Source: RGIG8767 sp964487395 (lineage in GTDB: Bacteria; Bacillota; Clostridia; Lachnospirales; Lachnospiraceae). Taken from it: a DNA stretch of 9,593 nucleotides. Positions 1 to 6,863 of the stretch are shown piece after piece. Positions within the stretch are counted from its first letter, which is position 1; each line of letters starts with the position of its first letter. The DNA is taken from positions 1-9,593 of the forward strand of contig CAZAQH010000074.1 of NCBI GenBank assembly GCA_964487395.1, given 5' to 3'. The position numbers and the translations under genes were made by a program. The notes beneath the pieces are model-generated. The model did no database searches, had not been told where the DNA came from, and worked only from the letters and a program-made list of their open reading frames with translations.

Positions 1-50
1 TTCAACCGACTGTTGAATCTTAGTCGGCAGGCTCAAGATTCCGAGAGCCT
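1..50 (+). ncRNA. Paired-hairpin structured RNA element with complementary (kissing) loops, left copy
   Basis: Seen in sequence: hairpin A pairs CCGACT (6-11) with AGTCGG (22-27) around a 10-nt loop. Hairpin B pairs AGGCTC (29-34) with GAGCCT (45-50) around a 10-nt loop. Loop A holds GAATCTT (15-21) and loop B holds AAGATTC (35-41), a perfect 7-bp complement, so the loops can kiss. A competing hairpin pairs TTCAAC (1-6) with GTTGAA (12-17) and excludes hairpin A. A diverged copy lies on the minus strand at the right edge (9541-9593). It has no U-tract directly after it and sits about 60 nt before the promoter of the next gene, so it could be the 3' end of an upstream transcript, a separate small RNA, or a dispersed repeat. 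The kissing two-hairpin plan recalls the guanidine-IV (mepA) riboswitch, but I cannot confirm that identity. Strand is assigned from the two copies' shared orientation toward their downstream genes. Confidence 0.5.
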
Positions 51-112
51 ATTATATTTCAAAAATAATTTAATATAATTTCCTTTAAATATATGAACAA
101 CCTTAATAAAAC

Positions 113-141
113 TTGACAACTGTCTTTCTTTTTTGTAATAT
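113..141 (+). promoter_or_regulatory. Sigma-A promoter for the CNNM/amidase unit
   Basis: TTGACA at 113-118 is a perfect -35 box. A 17-nt T-rich spacer leads to TAATAT at 136-141 (5/6 match to TATAAT). Transcription would begin near 148, giving a leader of about 30 nt before the TTG start at 179. The promoter lies downstream of the paired-hairpin element at 1-50, so that element is not in this transcript. Confidence 0.8.
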
Positions 142-178
142 TCAACATAATTAATAGGAAAAAAGGAGTGGTTATTTT

Positions 179-1456
179 TTGGATACGTATTGTATCATGC
201 AATTGTTTATTATCTTTATTCTTTTATGTTTATCAGCTTTCTTTTCTTCTGCTGAGACATCACTTACAACTGTCAACACAATCAAAATTCGCAGTCTTGC
301 TGACGAAGGTCATAAGCGGGCTCTCACTTTGCAAAAAATAATTGACAACAGCAGTAAAGTATTAAGTACCATTTTAGTTGGAAATAACATTGTCAATATT
401 GTTGCATCTTCTCTTACCACAACACTTGCAATTGAATTATTTGGTAATTACGCAATTGGAATTGCTACCGGAATCTTAACTCTTATTATTTTGCTTTTTG
501 GTGAAATAGTTCCTAAGAATCTGGCTATGTTTAAAGCGGAGTCCCTTGCTCTTTTATATGCTCCGGTTATATACACACTTATGATTGTTATGACTCCGGT
601 TATCTTTGTAATAGATAAAATTGCAAATGTCATCCTTATGTTATTTAAAATTGACCCAACACAAAAAAATGCAATGACTGAAACAGAACTTCGAACCTAT
701 GTAGATGTCAGTCATGAGGATGGAGTTATTGAATCTGAAGAAAAAGAAATGATATATAATGTGTTTGATTTTTCTGATTCAGTTGCAAAGGATATTATGA
801 TTCCCCGAATTGACATGATATGTGTCGAAGAAAATGCCGGATATGATAAATTGATGGCACTGTTTAGAGAAAGCATGTATACACGAATTCCGGTCTACAA
901 AGAAGAACGTGACAATATAATCGGACTCGTCAACATGAAGGATTTTATATTAGTAAACGATAAGAACACATTCCGTGTCGCTGATATAATTCGAGATGCC
1001 TACTATACATATGAATATAAGAAAACCGCAGATTTATTAATTGAATTAAGAGAGACTACTAATAATGTTGCTTTTGTCTTAAGTGAATATGGTGCTTGTG
1101 TCGGAATGATAACATTAGAAGATCTCTTAGAAGAAATCGTTGGTGAAATTCGTGATGAATATGACGGGGATGAAGATGATTTCATTAAAAAAGTGGAGAA
1201 AAATGCATATTTAATTGATGGTAATCGTCGATTGGTGGATATAAATGATGAATTAGGAACAGAATTATCCAGTGATGATTATGATTCTATTGCCGGACTT
1301 GTATTGCAATATTTAGACCGTATGCCAATCGTTGATGATGAAATTATTACCGAAGATAATGTTAAAATAAAAGTAGAATCGGTTCATCAGAATCGAATTA
1401 CAAAAGTTTTGCTTCGTTTGCCGGATGAGAAAGACGAAAAAGAAGAAAATGCATAG
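179..1456 (+). CDS. CNNM/CorC-family CBS-domain membrane protein (hemolysin-related)
   Basis: 425 aa, the usual length for the family. Residues about 5-180 form the CNNM (DUF21) transmembrane domain with the typical SSAETSL, VGNNIVNI and FGEIVPKNLA motifs. A CBS pair follows (about 200-330, from IMIPRIDM to GMITLEDLLEEIVGEI), then a C-terminal CorC_HlyC domain (about 345-420) and an acidic/lysine-rich tail. Relatives are linked to Mg2+ and other divalent cation export or homeostasis; some are called hemolysin or TlyC/CorC. The transported ion cannot be read from sequence. Start: TTG at 179, with AGGAG at 164-168 placed 10 nt before it; the next in-frame ATG (197) would lie too far from that site. 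It has its own sigma-A promoter and is followed after 25 nt by the amidase gene, so the two are probably co-transcribed. Assignment to family is firm; function is inferred. Confidence 0.93.
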   Translation: MDTYCIMQLFIIFILLCLSAFFSSAETSLTTVNTIKIRSLADEGHKRALTLQKIIDNSSKVLSTILVGNNIVNIVASSLTTTLAIELFGNYAIGIATGILTLIILLFGEIVPKNLAMFKAESLALLYAPVIYTLMIVMTPVIFVIDKIANVILMLFKIDPTQKNAMTETELRTYVDVSHEDGVIESEEKEMIYNVFDFSDSVAKDIMIPRIDMICVEENAGYDKLMALFRESMYTRIPVYKEERDNIIGLVNMKDFILVNDKNTFRVADIIRDAYYTYEYKKTADLLIELRETTNNVAFVLSEYGACVGMITLEDLLEEIVGEIRDEYDGDEDDFIKKVEKNAYLIDGNRRLVDINDELGTELSSDDYDSIAGLVLQYLDRMPIVDDEIITEDNVKIKVESVHQNRITKVLLRLPDEKDEKEENA

Positions 1457-1481
1457 GATATAATAAAAAGGATTGTATTTT

Positions 1482-2027
1482 ATGGCTTATACAATTACCT
1501 TAGATGCCGGCCATGGTGGCTTTGATAACGGAGCCTCCTATAATTATCGTTTGGAAAAAGATGATAACCTGGCTCTTACCCTTGCTGTTGGTGCCATATT
1601 ACAAAGTTATGGTTTTAACGTATTATACACAAGAACAGATGATACTTATGACAGTCCCTATCAGAAAGCAACCAAGGGCAATGAAAGTGGTTCTGATTTG
1701 TTTGTGTCCATACACCGCAACTCCTCTCCCGTTCCAAATCTTTATAACGGAGTGGAAACACTTGTATATACTAACCGCGGACTGCCTTCTCTCATTGCAG
1801 AAAATATTAATGCACAGTTAGAACGTTTAGGTTACAAAAATCTAGGGATTTCAGAACGCCCAAATCTCATTGTTTTAAACAGTACCAATATGCCGGCAGT
1901 TCTAGTAGAAGTCGGTTTTATTAATTCTGATACCGATAACATCTTATTTGACAATTTATTTTATGAAACAGCCTATGCTATCGCAGATGGTATTGCAATG
2001 ACCTTGTATCCACAAAATTATTCATAA
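1482..2027 (+). CDS. N-acetylmuramoyl-L-alanine amidase (Amidase_3), no signal peptide
   Basis: 181 aa, a single Amidase_3 zinc hydrolase domain that cleaves the bond between N-acetylmuramic acid and L-Ala of the stem peptide. The zinc and catalytic residues are all present: His11 in DAGHGG, Glu25 in RLEKDD, His78 in SIHRNSS and the catalytic Glu143 in VEVGFINS. The longest frame would begin at a TTG at 1473, but that codon directly abuts the ribosome binding site AAAAGGA (1466-1472). The ATG at 1482 has 9 nt spacing and starts right at the first beta strand, so it is preferred. With this start there is no signal peptide, membrane helix or wall-binding repeat, which resembles phage endolysins and some spore-lysis amidases. 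How it reaches peptidoglycan is unclear. It follows the CNNM gene by 25 nt and ends in a strong terminator whose stem includes the stop codon. Confidence 0.93.
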   Translation: MAYTITLDAGHGGFDNGASYNYRLEKDDNLALTLAVGAILQSYGFNVLYTRTDDTYDSPYQKATKGNESGSDLFVSIHRNSSPVPNLYNGVETLVYTNRGLPSLIAENINAQLERLGYKNLGISERPNLIVLNSTNMPAVLVEVGFINSDTDNILFDNLFYETAYAIADGIAMTLYPQNYS

Positions 2028-2060
2028 TAAAAATGCGCCAGCAATGGCGCATTTTTATTA
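2025..2060. terminator. Bidirectional intrinsic terminator between convergent genes
   Basis: A perfect 16-bp inverted repeat (2025-2040 with 2045-2060) closes a GCAA tetraloop of GNRA type. The GC core GCGCC/GGCGC is flanked by A5 on the left and T5 on the right, so it reads as a terminator on both strands. It ends the CNNM-amidase transcript and the convergent phosphopantetheinyl transferase transcript. The amidase stop codon TAA (2025-2027) is the first triplet of the stem. Confidence 0.92.
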
Positions 2061-2068
2061 TATACTTT

Positions 2069-2716
2069 CTAAAATGTAATTCTTTCAAAGCCTTCCGGTA
2101 AGTCTTGTTTCATACAACTGACTGCTAAATGATATTCATCTTCTAGTGGATATTCCATAAAATATGCCGTATCATATCTTCCGCTTAAATCTATAATATG
2201 TCTTTTATTCAAATCCACAATACAATCCCTCATATCATAAGACAACCCTAATCCAATCAATTTTACAAAACTTTCTTTTATACACCACAGTCGATTAACA
2301 ATTGTAATTCTCTCTGTTAAATCTTCCGGTAAATCTTCCATTTCCATGTGATTTAAAAAACGTCCCACCATAGCCTCACTTGTTACTCGACGCTCCTGAA
2401 TATCAACTCCAACTTCCTGTTTTCCATATGCACACACAGCATATTCCCCTGAATGAGATAAATTAAAGAAAAGCTTCTGATCTTCTCCTGTAATATGTGG
2501 CTTTCCCTGATGATTCTTTTCATAAACAGGGGTTTTAATTTCATTTTCATCACACATATATTTTAACAACAGACTGGCAGCTAAAACTCTCTTTTTATCT
2601 GCTTCCATACGACATGCCATAACTTTCTGCTGACGCTGCGTCGTAATTTTTGAATAATATTTTGTAAACACTTCTTCACTTATAATAAAATTTGTATCTG
2701 TTAATAACAATTTCAA
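2069..2716 (-). CDS. 4'-phosphopantetheinyl transferase, Sfp type
   Basis: 215 aa with the start used here. The enzyme moves the 4'-phosphopantetheine arm of coenzyme A to a serine of a carrier protein. Seen: SHSG (87-90), GVDI with metal ligand Asp105, and W144-x-x-KES-x-x-K152 carrying Glu148; these are the Sfp-superfamily signatures. The position after GVDI is Gln rather than Glu (Sfp has GVDIE), a variation known among PPTases. The open frame extends to a TTG at 2776, but that TTG is the first half of a perfect -35 box and has no ribosome binding site. TTG at 2716 has GGGAGG (2725-2730) 8 nt upstream and gives an N-terminus MKLLLTDTNF typical of the family. No NRPS, PKS or carrier protein gene lies in this window, so the partner is unknown. 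It converges on the amidase gene and diverges from tRNA-Leu. Confidence 0.9.
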   Translation of the reverse strand: MKLLLTDTNFIISEEVFTKYYSKITTQRQQKVMACRMEADKKRVLAASLLLKYMCDENEIKTPVYEKNHQGKPHITGEDQKLFFNLSHSGEYAVCAYGKQEVGVDIQERRVTSEAMVGRFLNHMEMEDLPEDLTERITIVNRLWCIKESFVKLIGLGLSYDMRDCIVDLNKRHIIDLSGRYDTAYFMEYPLEDEYHLAVSCMKQDLPEGFERITF

Positions 2717-2724
2717 TGTTTTAT

Positions 2725-2730
2725 CCTCCC
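2725..2730 (-). promoter_or_regulatory. Ribosome binding site that sets the Sfp start
   Basis: GGGAGG on the minus strand, 8 nt before the TTG at 2716. No comparable site precedes the more upstream TTG at 2776. This decides the shorter protein. Confidence 0.75.
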
Positions 2731-2747
2731 AATGTGCTATCTCTTTC

Positions 2748-2776
2748 ACGATATCGTTGAATGTTCTTTTTGTCAA
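2748..2776 (-). promoter_or_regulatory. Sigma-A promoter of the Sfp gene
   Basis: On the minus strand TTGACA (2776-2771) is a perfect -35 box, followed by a 17-nt spacer and TATCGT (2753-2748), a 4/6 match to the -10 box. The expected start near 2741 gives a leader of about 25 nt to the TTG at 2716 that contains the GGGAGG site. This supports the short coding frame. Confidence 0.6.
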
Positions 2777-2800
2777 TAAATGTCTTATGCCAATTTTTTC

Positions 2801-2829
2801 TTGCCAAGTTACTTTTTGTATGATAAACT
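2801..2829 (+). promoter_or_regulatory. Promoter of tRNA-Leu
   Basis: TTGCCA (2801-2806), 17-nt spacer, TAAACT (2824-2829). Transcription would start near 2836, about 22 nt before the mature tRNA 5' end. It lies back to back with the Sfp promoter; the two -35 boxes are 24 bp apart. Confidence 0.5.
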
Positions 2830-2857
2830 ATGAAACGGTTGATACGTCACACCAATA

Positions 2858-2940
2858 GCCGGCGTGTCGGAATGGCAGACGAGGCAGACTCAAAATCTGT
2901 TGTGGGTAACCACGTATGGGTTCAAGTCCCATCGCCGGCA
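2858..2940 (+). tRNA. tRNA-Leu (anticodon CAA)
   Basis: Full 83-nt cloverleaf of the long-variable-arm class. Acceptor GCCGGCG (2858-2864) pairs with CGCCGGC (2933-2939), discriminator A at 2940. Anticodon stem GCAGA/TCTGT encloses CTCAAAA with anticodon CAA at 2891-2893, which reads the leucine codon TTG. The variable arm is a GTGG/CCAC-type stem near 2902-2913, and the T arm has ATGGG/CCCAT around TTCAAGT. Discriminator A and the long variable arm fit leucine. The 3' CCA is not encoded. A terminator follows immediately. Confidence 0.96.
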
Positions 2941-2978
2941 TACAAAAAAGCGAAGATAGCATCTTCGCTTTTTTTGTA
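2941..2978. terminator. Bidirectional terminator between tRNA-Leu and tRNA-Gly
   Basis: GCGAAGAT (2950-2957) pairs with ATCTTCGC (2961-2968) around an AGC loop; the stem extends through A6 on the left and T7 on the right to TAC/GTA at the ends, with one extra T. Flanking A- and T-tracts let it work on both strands, so it can end both convergent tRNA transcripts. Confidence 0.88.
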
Positions 2979-3049
2979 AGCAGATAGCGGGAATCGAACC
3001 CGTATTCTCAGCTTGGGAAGCTGATGTTTTGCCATTAAACTATATCTGC
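2979..3049 (-). tRNA. tRNA-Gly (anticodon CCC)
   Basis: 71-nt cloverleaf on the minus strand. Acceptor GCAGATA (3049-3043) pairs with TATCTGC (2986-2980), discriminator T. The D arm contains the TAGTTTAATGG typical of glycine tRNAs. Anticodon stem TCAGC/GCTGA holds loop TTCCCAA with anticodon CCC (plus-strand GGG at 3015-3017), reading GGG codons. T arm CGGG-TTCGAAT-CCCG. The 3' CCA is not encoded. It converges on tRNA-Leu and diverges from the histidine phosphatase gene. Confidence 0.95.
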
Positions 3050-3064
3050 ACTTAAATTAAATTT

Positions 3065-3093
3065 ATTATAAAACGTAAAAAAATAAAAAACAA
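3065..3093 (-). promoter_or_regulatory. Promoter of tRNA-Gly
   Basis: Minus strand: TTGTTT (3093-3088), 17-nt spacer, perfect TATAAT (3070-3065). Start of transcription would be near 3058, about 9 nt before the mature tRNA. It lies inside the short AT-rich gap that must also hold the promoter of the + strand phosphatase gene. Confidence 0.5.
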
Positions 3094-3114
3094 TCATCAT
3101 AAGGAGATATCAAA

Positions 3115-3828
3115 ATGAAATTAATATTTATCCGTCACGGAGATCCTGATTACACAATTGATTCCCTAACCGAAAAAGGTGTTCGCGAAGCAAAGCTTCT
3201 GGCTAACCGCGTATCCGGTTGGGATGTGAATGAATTTTATTGTTCTCCACTGGGACGAGCAAAAAAAACAGCATCCTATTCCCTTAAAAAAATGAATCGC
3301 AGTGCTACTACCTATGAATGGCTGAAGGAATTTTATTATCCCGTAACCGATCCTACTACCGGTATCGTACATGTTCCGTGGGATTTGATGCCACAGTACT
3401 GGACCACAGTTCCAAAGTATTATGATGTCAATCACTGGTATGAAAGTGATTTGTATCAAAAAACACCTGAAATTGCCACCGCGTATAAAGAAATATGCGT
3501 CGGCATTGATGAAATCATCAAAAAGCATGGTTATGAACGGTATCAGAATTATTATAAAGTAAAGCAACATAGCGAAGATACTATTGTCATCTTCTGCCAT
3601 CTTGGCGTTACCTGCGTCATGTTAGGTCATATTCTTGGAATGTCGCCGGTTCAATTATGGCATAACTTCTTTTTAGCCCCTACCTCTGTTACCATTGTGG
3701 GAACTGAAGAACGATATGAAAAAGATGCTGCGTTCCGCATACAGGTTATGGGCGACACCACACATCTTAGAGACGGTGGCGAGCCCATATCTGAAGCTGG
3801 TTATTTTACCAGTGCTTTTCAAAAATAA
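3115..3828 (+). CDS. Histidine phosphatase family protein (phosphoglycerate mutase-like)
   Basis: 237 aa. The N-terminal IRHGDPDY gives the phospho-accepting His8 with Arg7. Further family features are SPLGRAKKTA (Arg48), a likely general acid Glu72 in YEWLKEF, and the second catalytic His162 in FCHLGVT. The region 73-150 is a long lid rich in Tyr and Trp, and the C-terminal part (about 185-237) follows the core strand. The catalytic set is complete, so an active phosphatase or mutase is likely, but the substrate cannot be inferred. Names such as GpmB or CobC would be guesses. Start: ATG at 3115 with AAGGAG (3101-3106) 8 nt upstream. It converges on the lysA-like gene with only 4 nt between stop codons and no GC-rich terminator. 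Confidence 0.9.
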   Translation: MKLIFIRHGDPDYTIDSLTEKGVREAKLLANRVSGWDVNEFYCSPLGRAKKTASYSLKKMNRSATTYEWLKEFYYPVTDPTTGIVHVPWDLMPQYWTTVPKYYDVNHWYESDLYQKTPEIATAYKEICVGIDEIIKKHGYERYQNYYKVKQHSEDTIVIFCHLGVTCVMLGHILGMSPVQLWHNFFLAPTSVTIVGTEERYEKDAAFRIQVMGDTTHLRDGGEPISEAGYFTSAFQK

Positions 3829-3832
3829 TAAT

Positions 3833-5107
3833 TTATTTTACTAATTTAGAATAAATATCAAAGCAGTCGAGTGTTGCGAAATAATCTTTTGGTGTTTCTG
3901 CGCGGCGGATCAGTTCTACACTTCCGTCTTCTTTCAAAAGAAGCTCGGCTGATTTTAATTTGCCATTATAGTTATATCCCATGGAAAATCCGTGTGCTCC
4001 GGTATCATGAATCACCAGGAAATCACCTATATTAATCTTTGGAAGCATACGGTCAATCGCAAATTTATCATTGTTTTCACATAAAGAACCTACTACATCA
4101 TATTTATGATCACATGGTGCGTTTTCTTTTCCTAAAACAGTAATATGATGATAAGCACCATACATAGCAGGTCTCATCAGATTCACAGCACAGGCATCAC
4201 AGCCAATGTATTCCTTGTGTGTATGTTTTTCATGAATTGCCGTTGTAACCAGCTGTCCATAAGGTCCCATCATAAAACGTCCGAGTTCTGTATAAATTGC
4301 AACATCCCCCATTCCTGCAGGTGTCAGTACTTCTTCATACACCTTTCGTACTCCATCACCGATTACACGAATATCGTTCGCTTCCTGATCGGGACTGTAT
4401 GGAATACCAATTCCACCTGAAAGATTAATAAAACGAATGTCTGCTCCAGTATCCTGTTTTACCTTTACTGCCACTTCAAATAATTGTCTTGCAAGCATCG
4501 GATAATAATCATTTGTCACTGTATTACTTGCTAAAAAAGCATGAATTCCAAAATGTTTTACACCTTTATTCATCAGAATACGGAATCCTTCAAAAAGCTG
4601 TTCTGTTGTAAATCCATATTTTGCATCACCCGGATTATCCATAATACCATTGCTGATTTTAAATACTCCACCCGGATTGTAGCGAAGGGAAATGGTCTCT
4701 GGTAATGTTCCAATTGCATCTTCTAAATATTCAATATGAGTAATATCATCTAAATTAATCGTAGCACCAATCTGACTTGCATATTGATACTCTTCTTTTG
4801 GAGTTTCATTGGAAGAAAACATAATATCCTTTCCCTCTACTCCCATTGCATTTGAAAGCATTAACTCCGTTAAAGAAGAACAGTCACAGCCACAGCCATA
4901 ATCACGCAATATCTGAATTAAAGAAGGATTTGCATTTGCTTTAACTGCAAAGTATTCTTTAAATCCTTTGTTCCATGAAAATGCTTCCTTTAGTGCTTTT
5001 GCATTTTCACGAATTCCTTTTTCATCATAGATATGAAATGGGGTCGGATATGTTTTTACAATATCTTCTAATTGTTCTTTTGTAACAAATGGTATTTTCT
5101 GACTCAT
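3833..5107 (-). CDS. lysA: Diaminopimelate decarboxylase, PLP-dependent (LysA-like)
   Basis: 424 aa, fold-type III PLP decarboxylase. It removes CO2 from meso-diaminopimelate to give L-lysine in the cytosol. Seen: Lys56 in AVKANANP as the PLP lysine, a glycine-rich phosphate-binding turn NLSGGIGI (228-235), and CENND (343-347) supplying the active-site Cys343 from the partner subunit. The tail GFSMGYNYNG also fits. Two positions differ from the classical E. coli/Mycobacterium type: GIHAFLASN (187-195) in place of the HIGSQ motif, and TELGR (273-277) in place of EPGR. This marks a divergent subgroup common in Clostridia and Bacteroidetes. Direct linkage to ddh, which makes the substrate, supports the assignment over other group IV decarboxylases. 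Start: ATG with AGAGGA 7 nt upstream. It is the last gene of the operon, 36 nt after ddh. Confidence 0.88.
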   Translation of the reverse strand: MSQKIPFVTKEQLEDIVKTYPTPFHIYDEKGIRENAKALKEAFSWNKGFKEYFAVKANANPSLIQILRDYGCGCDCSSLTELMLSNAMGVEGKDIMFSSNETPKEEYQYASQIGATINLDDITHIEYLEDAIGTLPETISLRYNPGGVFKISNGIMDNPGDAKYGFTTEQLFEGFRILMNKGVKHFGIHAFLASNTVTNDYYPMLARQLFEVAVKVKQDTGADIRFINLSGGIGIPYSPDQEANDIRVIGDGVRKVYEEVLTPAGMGDVAIYTELGRFMMGPYGQLVTTAIHEKHTHKEYIGCDACAVNLMRPAMYGAYHHITVLGKENAPCDHKYDVVGSLCENNDKFAIDRMLPKINIGDFLVIHDTGAHGFSMGYNYNGKLKSAELLLKEDGSVELIRRAETPKDYFATLDCFDIYSKLVK

Positions 5108-5143
5108 ATGTCTATCCTCTTTCTTCCTATACGTTCCTGTAGT

Positions 5144-6124
5144 TTATAATAAATGTTGTCTTAATTCTTCTCCTGATTTTGCGCTAAGATATGCAGGTGC
5201 AATATCAAATACTGTCTTACATCCTGTCTGACCTTCTTTTTGCAGACGATTAAGCGCTCTTGCAAATGCAACGATAACGGATGCTGTAAATTCCGGATTG
5301 GAATCTAACTGTAAACGGTATTCAATTACATGCTTGTGCTCTTTTTCCCATCCTGTCACACCGGTTCTAAATACAAAACCACCATGTGGAATACCTGCAT
5401 GATTTTTATTTAATTCATCCTGTGAAATAAAATGAACTGTAGTATCATAATCAGCAAAATAATTTGGCATATTTTTAATGGTCTCTTCTATTTTATTCTT
5501 GTCTGCATTATCCTCTGCTACTACGAAACATTCTCTTATATGTTTCTGTCTTGTTGACAGTTCTGGATTCACACCGCTTCTTACAGCCTCTAATGCACTT
5601 TCAACCGGAATGGTGTACTGTTTTCCATCTTTTACGCCTTCTACTCTTCTAATCGCATCTGAATGGCCCTGGCTGACACCTTTTCCCCAGAATGTATAAT
5701 CATTTCCTTCCGGTAAAATAGCATTTGCATACAGACGATTTAAAGAAAACATACCTGGGTCCCATCCACAGGAAATCATGGCTACATGTCCGCTTTCCTT
5801 CGCCACAGCATCTACATTTTTAAAATGTTGTGGAATGTTTGCATGAGTATCAAAGCTGTCAATAACATTAAAATATTTTGCATATTCCGGTGTCTGTTTT
5901 GGTAAGTCCGTTGCGCTTCCACCGCAAATAACCAACACATCAATCTTGTCTTTAAATTTTTCTATTTCCGTAACCGAATAAATCGGAACATCCTTTGTTA
6001 ATATAGATACACTTTCTGGATCTCTTCTTGTAAAAACTGCTGCAAGCTCCATATCCTCATTCTGTTTAATTGCACATTCAATGCCTTTTCCTAAATTACC
6101 ATACCCTAAAATTCCTAGTTTCAT
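5144..6124 (-). CDS. ddh: meso-Diaminopimelate D-dehydrogenase
   Basis: 326 aa, exactly the family's usual size. The NADP-dependent enzyme reductively aminates L-2-tetrahydrodipicolinate to meso-diaminopimelate in one step, bypassing the succinylase or acetylase branch. Seen: N-terminal Rossmann motif GILGYGNLGKGI (4-15), VFTRRDPE around residues 30-37 fitting NADP selection, and the substrate-domain segments SCGWDPGM, FWGKGVSQGHSDAIRR and HGGFVFRTG. The C-terminal half forms the dimer and substrate domain. The start ATG (6124-6122) overlaps the TGA stop of the upstream regulator (ATGA), with AAGGAAG as ribosome binding site inside that gene, so the two are translationally coupled. The product feeds both peptidoglycan (meso-DAP cross-bridge) and, through the next gene, lysine. 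Confidence 0.95.
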   Translation of the reverse strand: MKLGILGYGNLGKGIECAIKQNEDMELAAVFTRRDPESVSILTKDVPIYSVTEIEKFKDKIDVLVICGGSATDLPKQTPEYAKYFNVIDSFDTHANIPQHFKNVDAVAKESGHVAMISCGWDPGMFSLNRLYANAILPEGNDYTFWGKGVSQGHSDAIRRVEGVKDGKQYTIPVESALEAVRSGVNPELSTRQKHIRECFVVAEDNADKNKIEETIKNMPNYFADYDTTVHFISQDELNKNHAGIPHGGFVFRTGVTGWEKEHKHVIEYRLQLDSNPEFTASVIVAFARALNRLQKEGQTGCKTVFDIAPAYLSAKSGEELRQHLL

Positions 6125-6828
6125 TTTTGCTTCCTTTCCATTTCTATTAATGTGATTTTATTTTTTAATGCCTCTTTGAAAACAGTCACCAGATTCTCCT
6201 GTCCCGAATAGAGACAATTATCATCATTCTTTCCTGTTACGATACCAGTCAGAACATAAGTCGAATCCGTAATAAAACGAATCTGTCCTTGTTCCACTTC
6301 TGTCTGATATATGGTCGCTCCCGTAGCCATGAAATCTTCATCTGTTAGAATAACGGCCTTAATACCTCTTTCTATGGTTGCTGTTAAAACCGGTTCTAAC
6401 TGCATCAGCAAATCATTGGTTGCTACAAGGTAGAGTCTCTTTTCACAGGTCTTTAACATATTTCTAATTTTATCCATAATATGCTGCGTTCCCTGAATGG
6501 TAATATAGCCTTCTGTCACCACCTGTTTTTCCGGCATATTCTTTGATAAAAATTCGGCATCCTTTTGTAATCTTGCCTGAACATTCTCACAAAATTCACT
6601 GACAGGAACTGCGCTGTATCTGGCTGCGTTTCCTTCCAGCAAATATGCCGCACCCTTATCTGTTAAACCAGACAAGGCATTGTACACGTTAGAACGTGAT
6701 ATTCCGGTTAGCTTTGCCACCTCATATCCTGTCAACTCTTTATTACGATTCAGTGAAAGATAAATAACTGCTTCCTGCCTGGTCAGTCCAAATTCTGTTA
6801 ATTTTTCTATGACAATATTTTCTTCCAT
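6121..6828 (-). CDS. TrmB-family transcriptional regulator
   Basis: 235 aa. Residues about 5-75 are a winged helix-turn-helix of the TrmB type (LTEFGLTRQEAVIYLSL, then GYEVAKLTGISRSNVYNAL). A short coiled linker runs to about 100, followed by a PLD-like TrmB effector domain (about 105-225). It is shorter than archaeal sugar-binding TrmB proteins (about 330-350 aa) and lacks their C-terminal sugar domain, so a sugar ligand is not expected. It is the first gene of the regulator-ddh-lysA operon and overlaps ddh by 4 nt. That arrangement suggests local and possibly auto-regulation of DAP/lysine synthesis, perhaps responding to lysine, DAP or a precursor; this is inference. Start: ATG with CGGAG about 6 nt upstream, about 30 nt after the predicted transcription start. 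Confidence 0.88.
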   Translation of the reverse strand: MEENIVIEKLTEFGLTRQEAVIYLSLNRNKELTGYEVAKLTGISRSNVYNALSGLTDKGAAYLLEGNAARYSAVPVSEFCENVQARLQKDAEFLSKNMPEKQVVTEGYITIQGTQHIMDKIRNMLKTCEKRLYLVATNDLLMQLEPVLTATIERGIKAVILTDEDFMATGATIYQTEVEQGQIRFITDSTYVLTGIVTGKNDDNCLYSGQENLVTVFKEALKNKITLIEMERKQK

Positions 6829-6863
6829 CGCTTCTCCGATTAGTATTTCTTTTTAGGAACACT

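Noticed and set aside
1..60. End of an IS200/IS605 element or TnpB omega-RNA at the left edge.
   Set aside because: Hairpins at an edge could fit, but no transposase or TnpB sequence is visible in the window and the end motif cannot be verified.
93..116. Seven-codon ATG frame upstream of the CNNM gene.
   Set aside because: It lies before the promoter -10 box and has no ribosome binding site.
1504..1821. Open frame of 105 codons inside the amidase gene in another + frame.
   Set aside because: It overlaps a gene with complete catalytic motifs, has no ribosome binding site and shows no recognisable domain.
3166..3600. 144-codon minus-strand frame opposite the histidine phosphatase, with hydrophobic stretches.
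   Set aside because: Antisense shadow of a well-supported gene; hydrophobicity arises from the complementary strand's codons, and no start signal was found.
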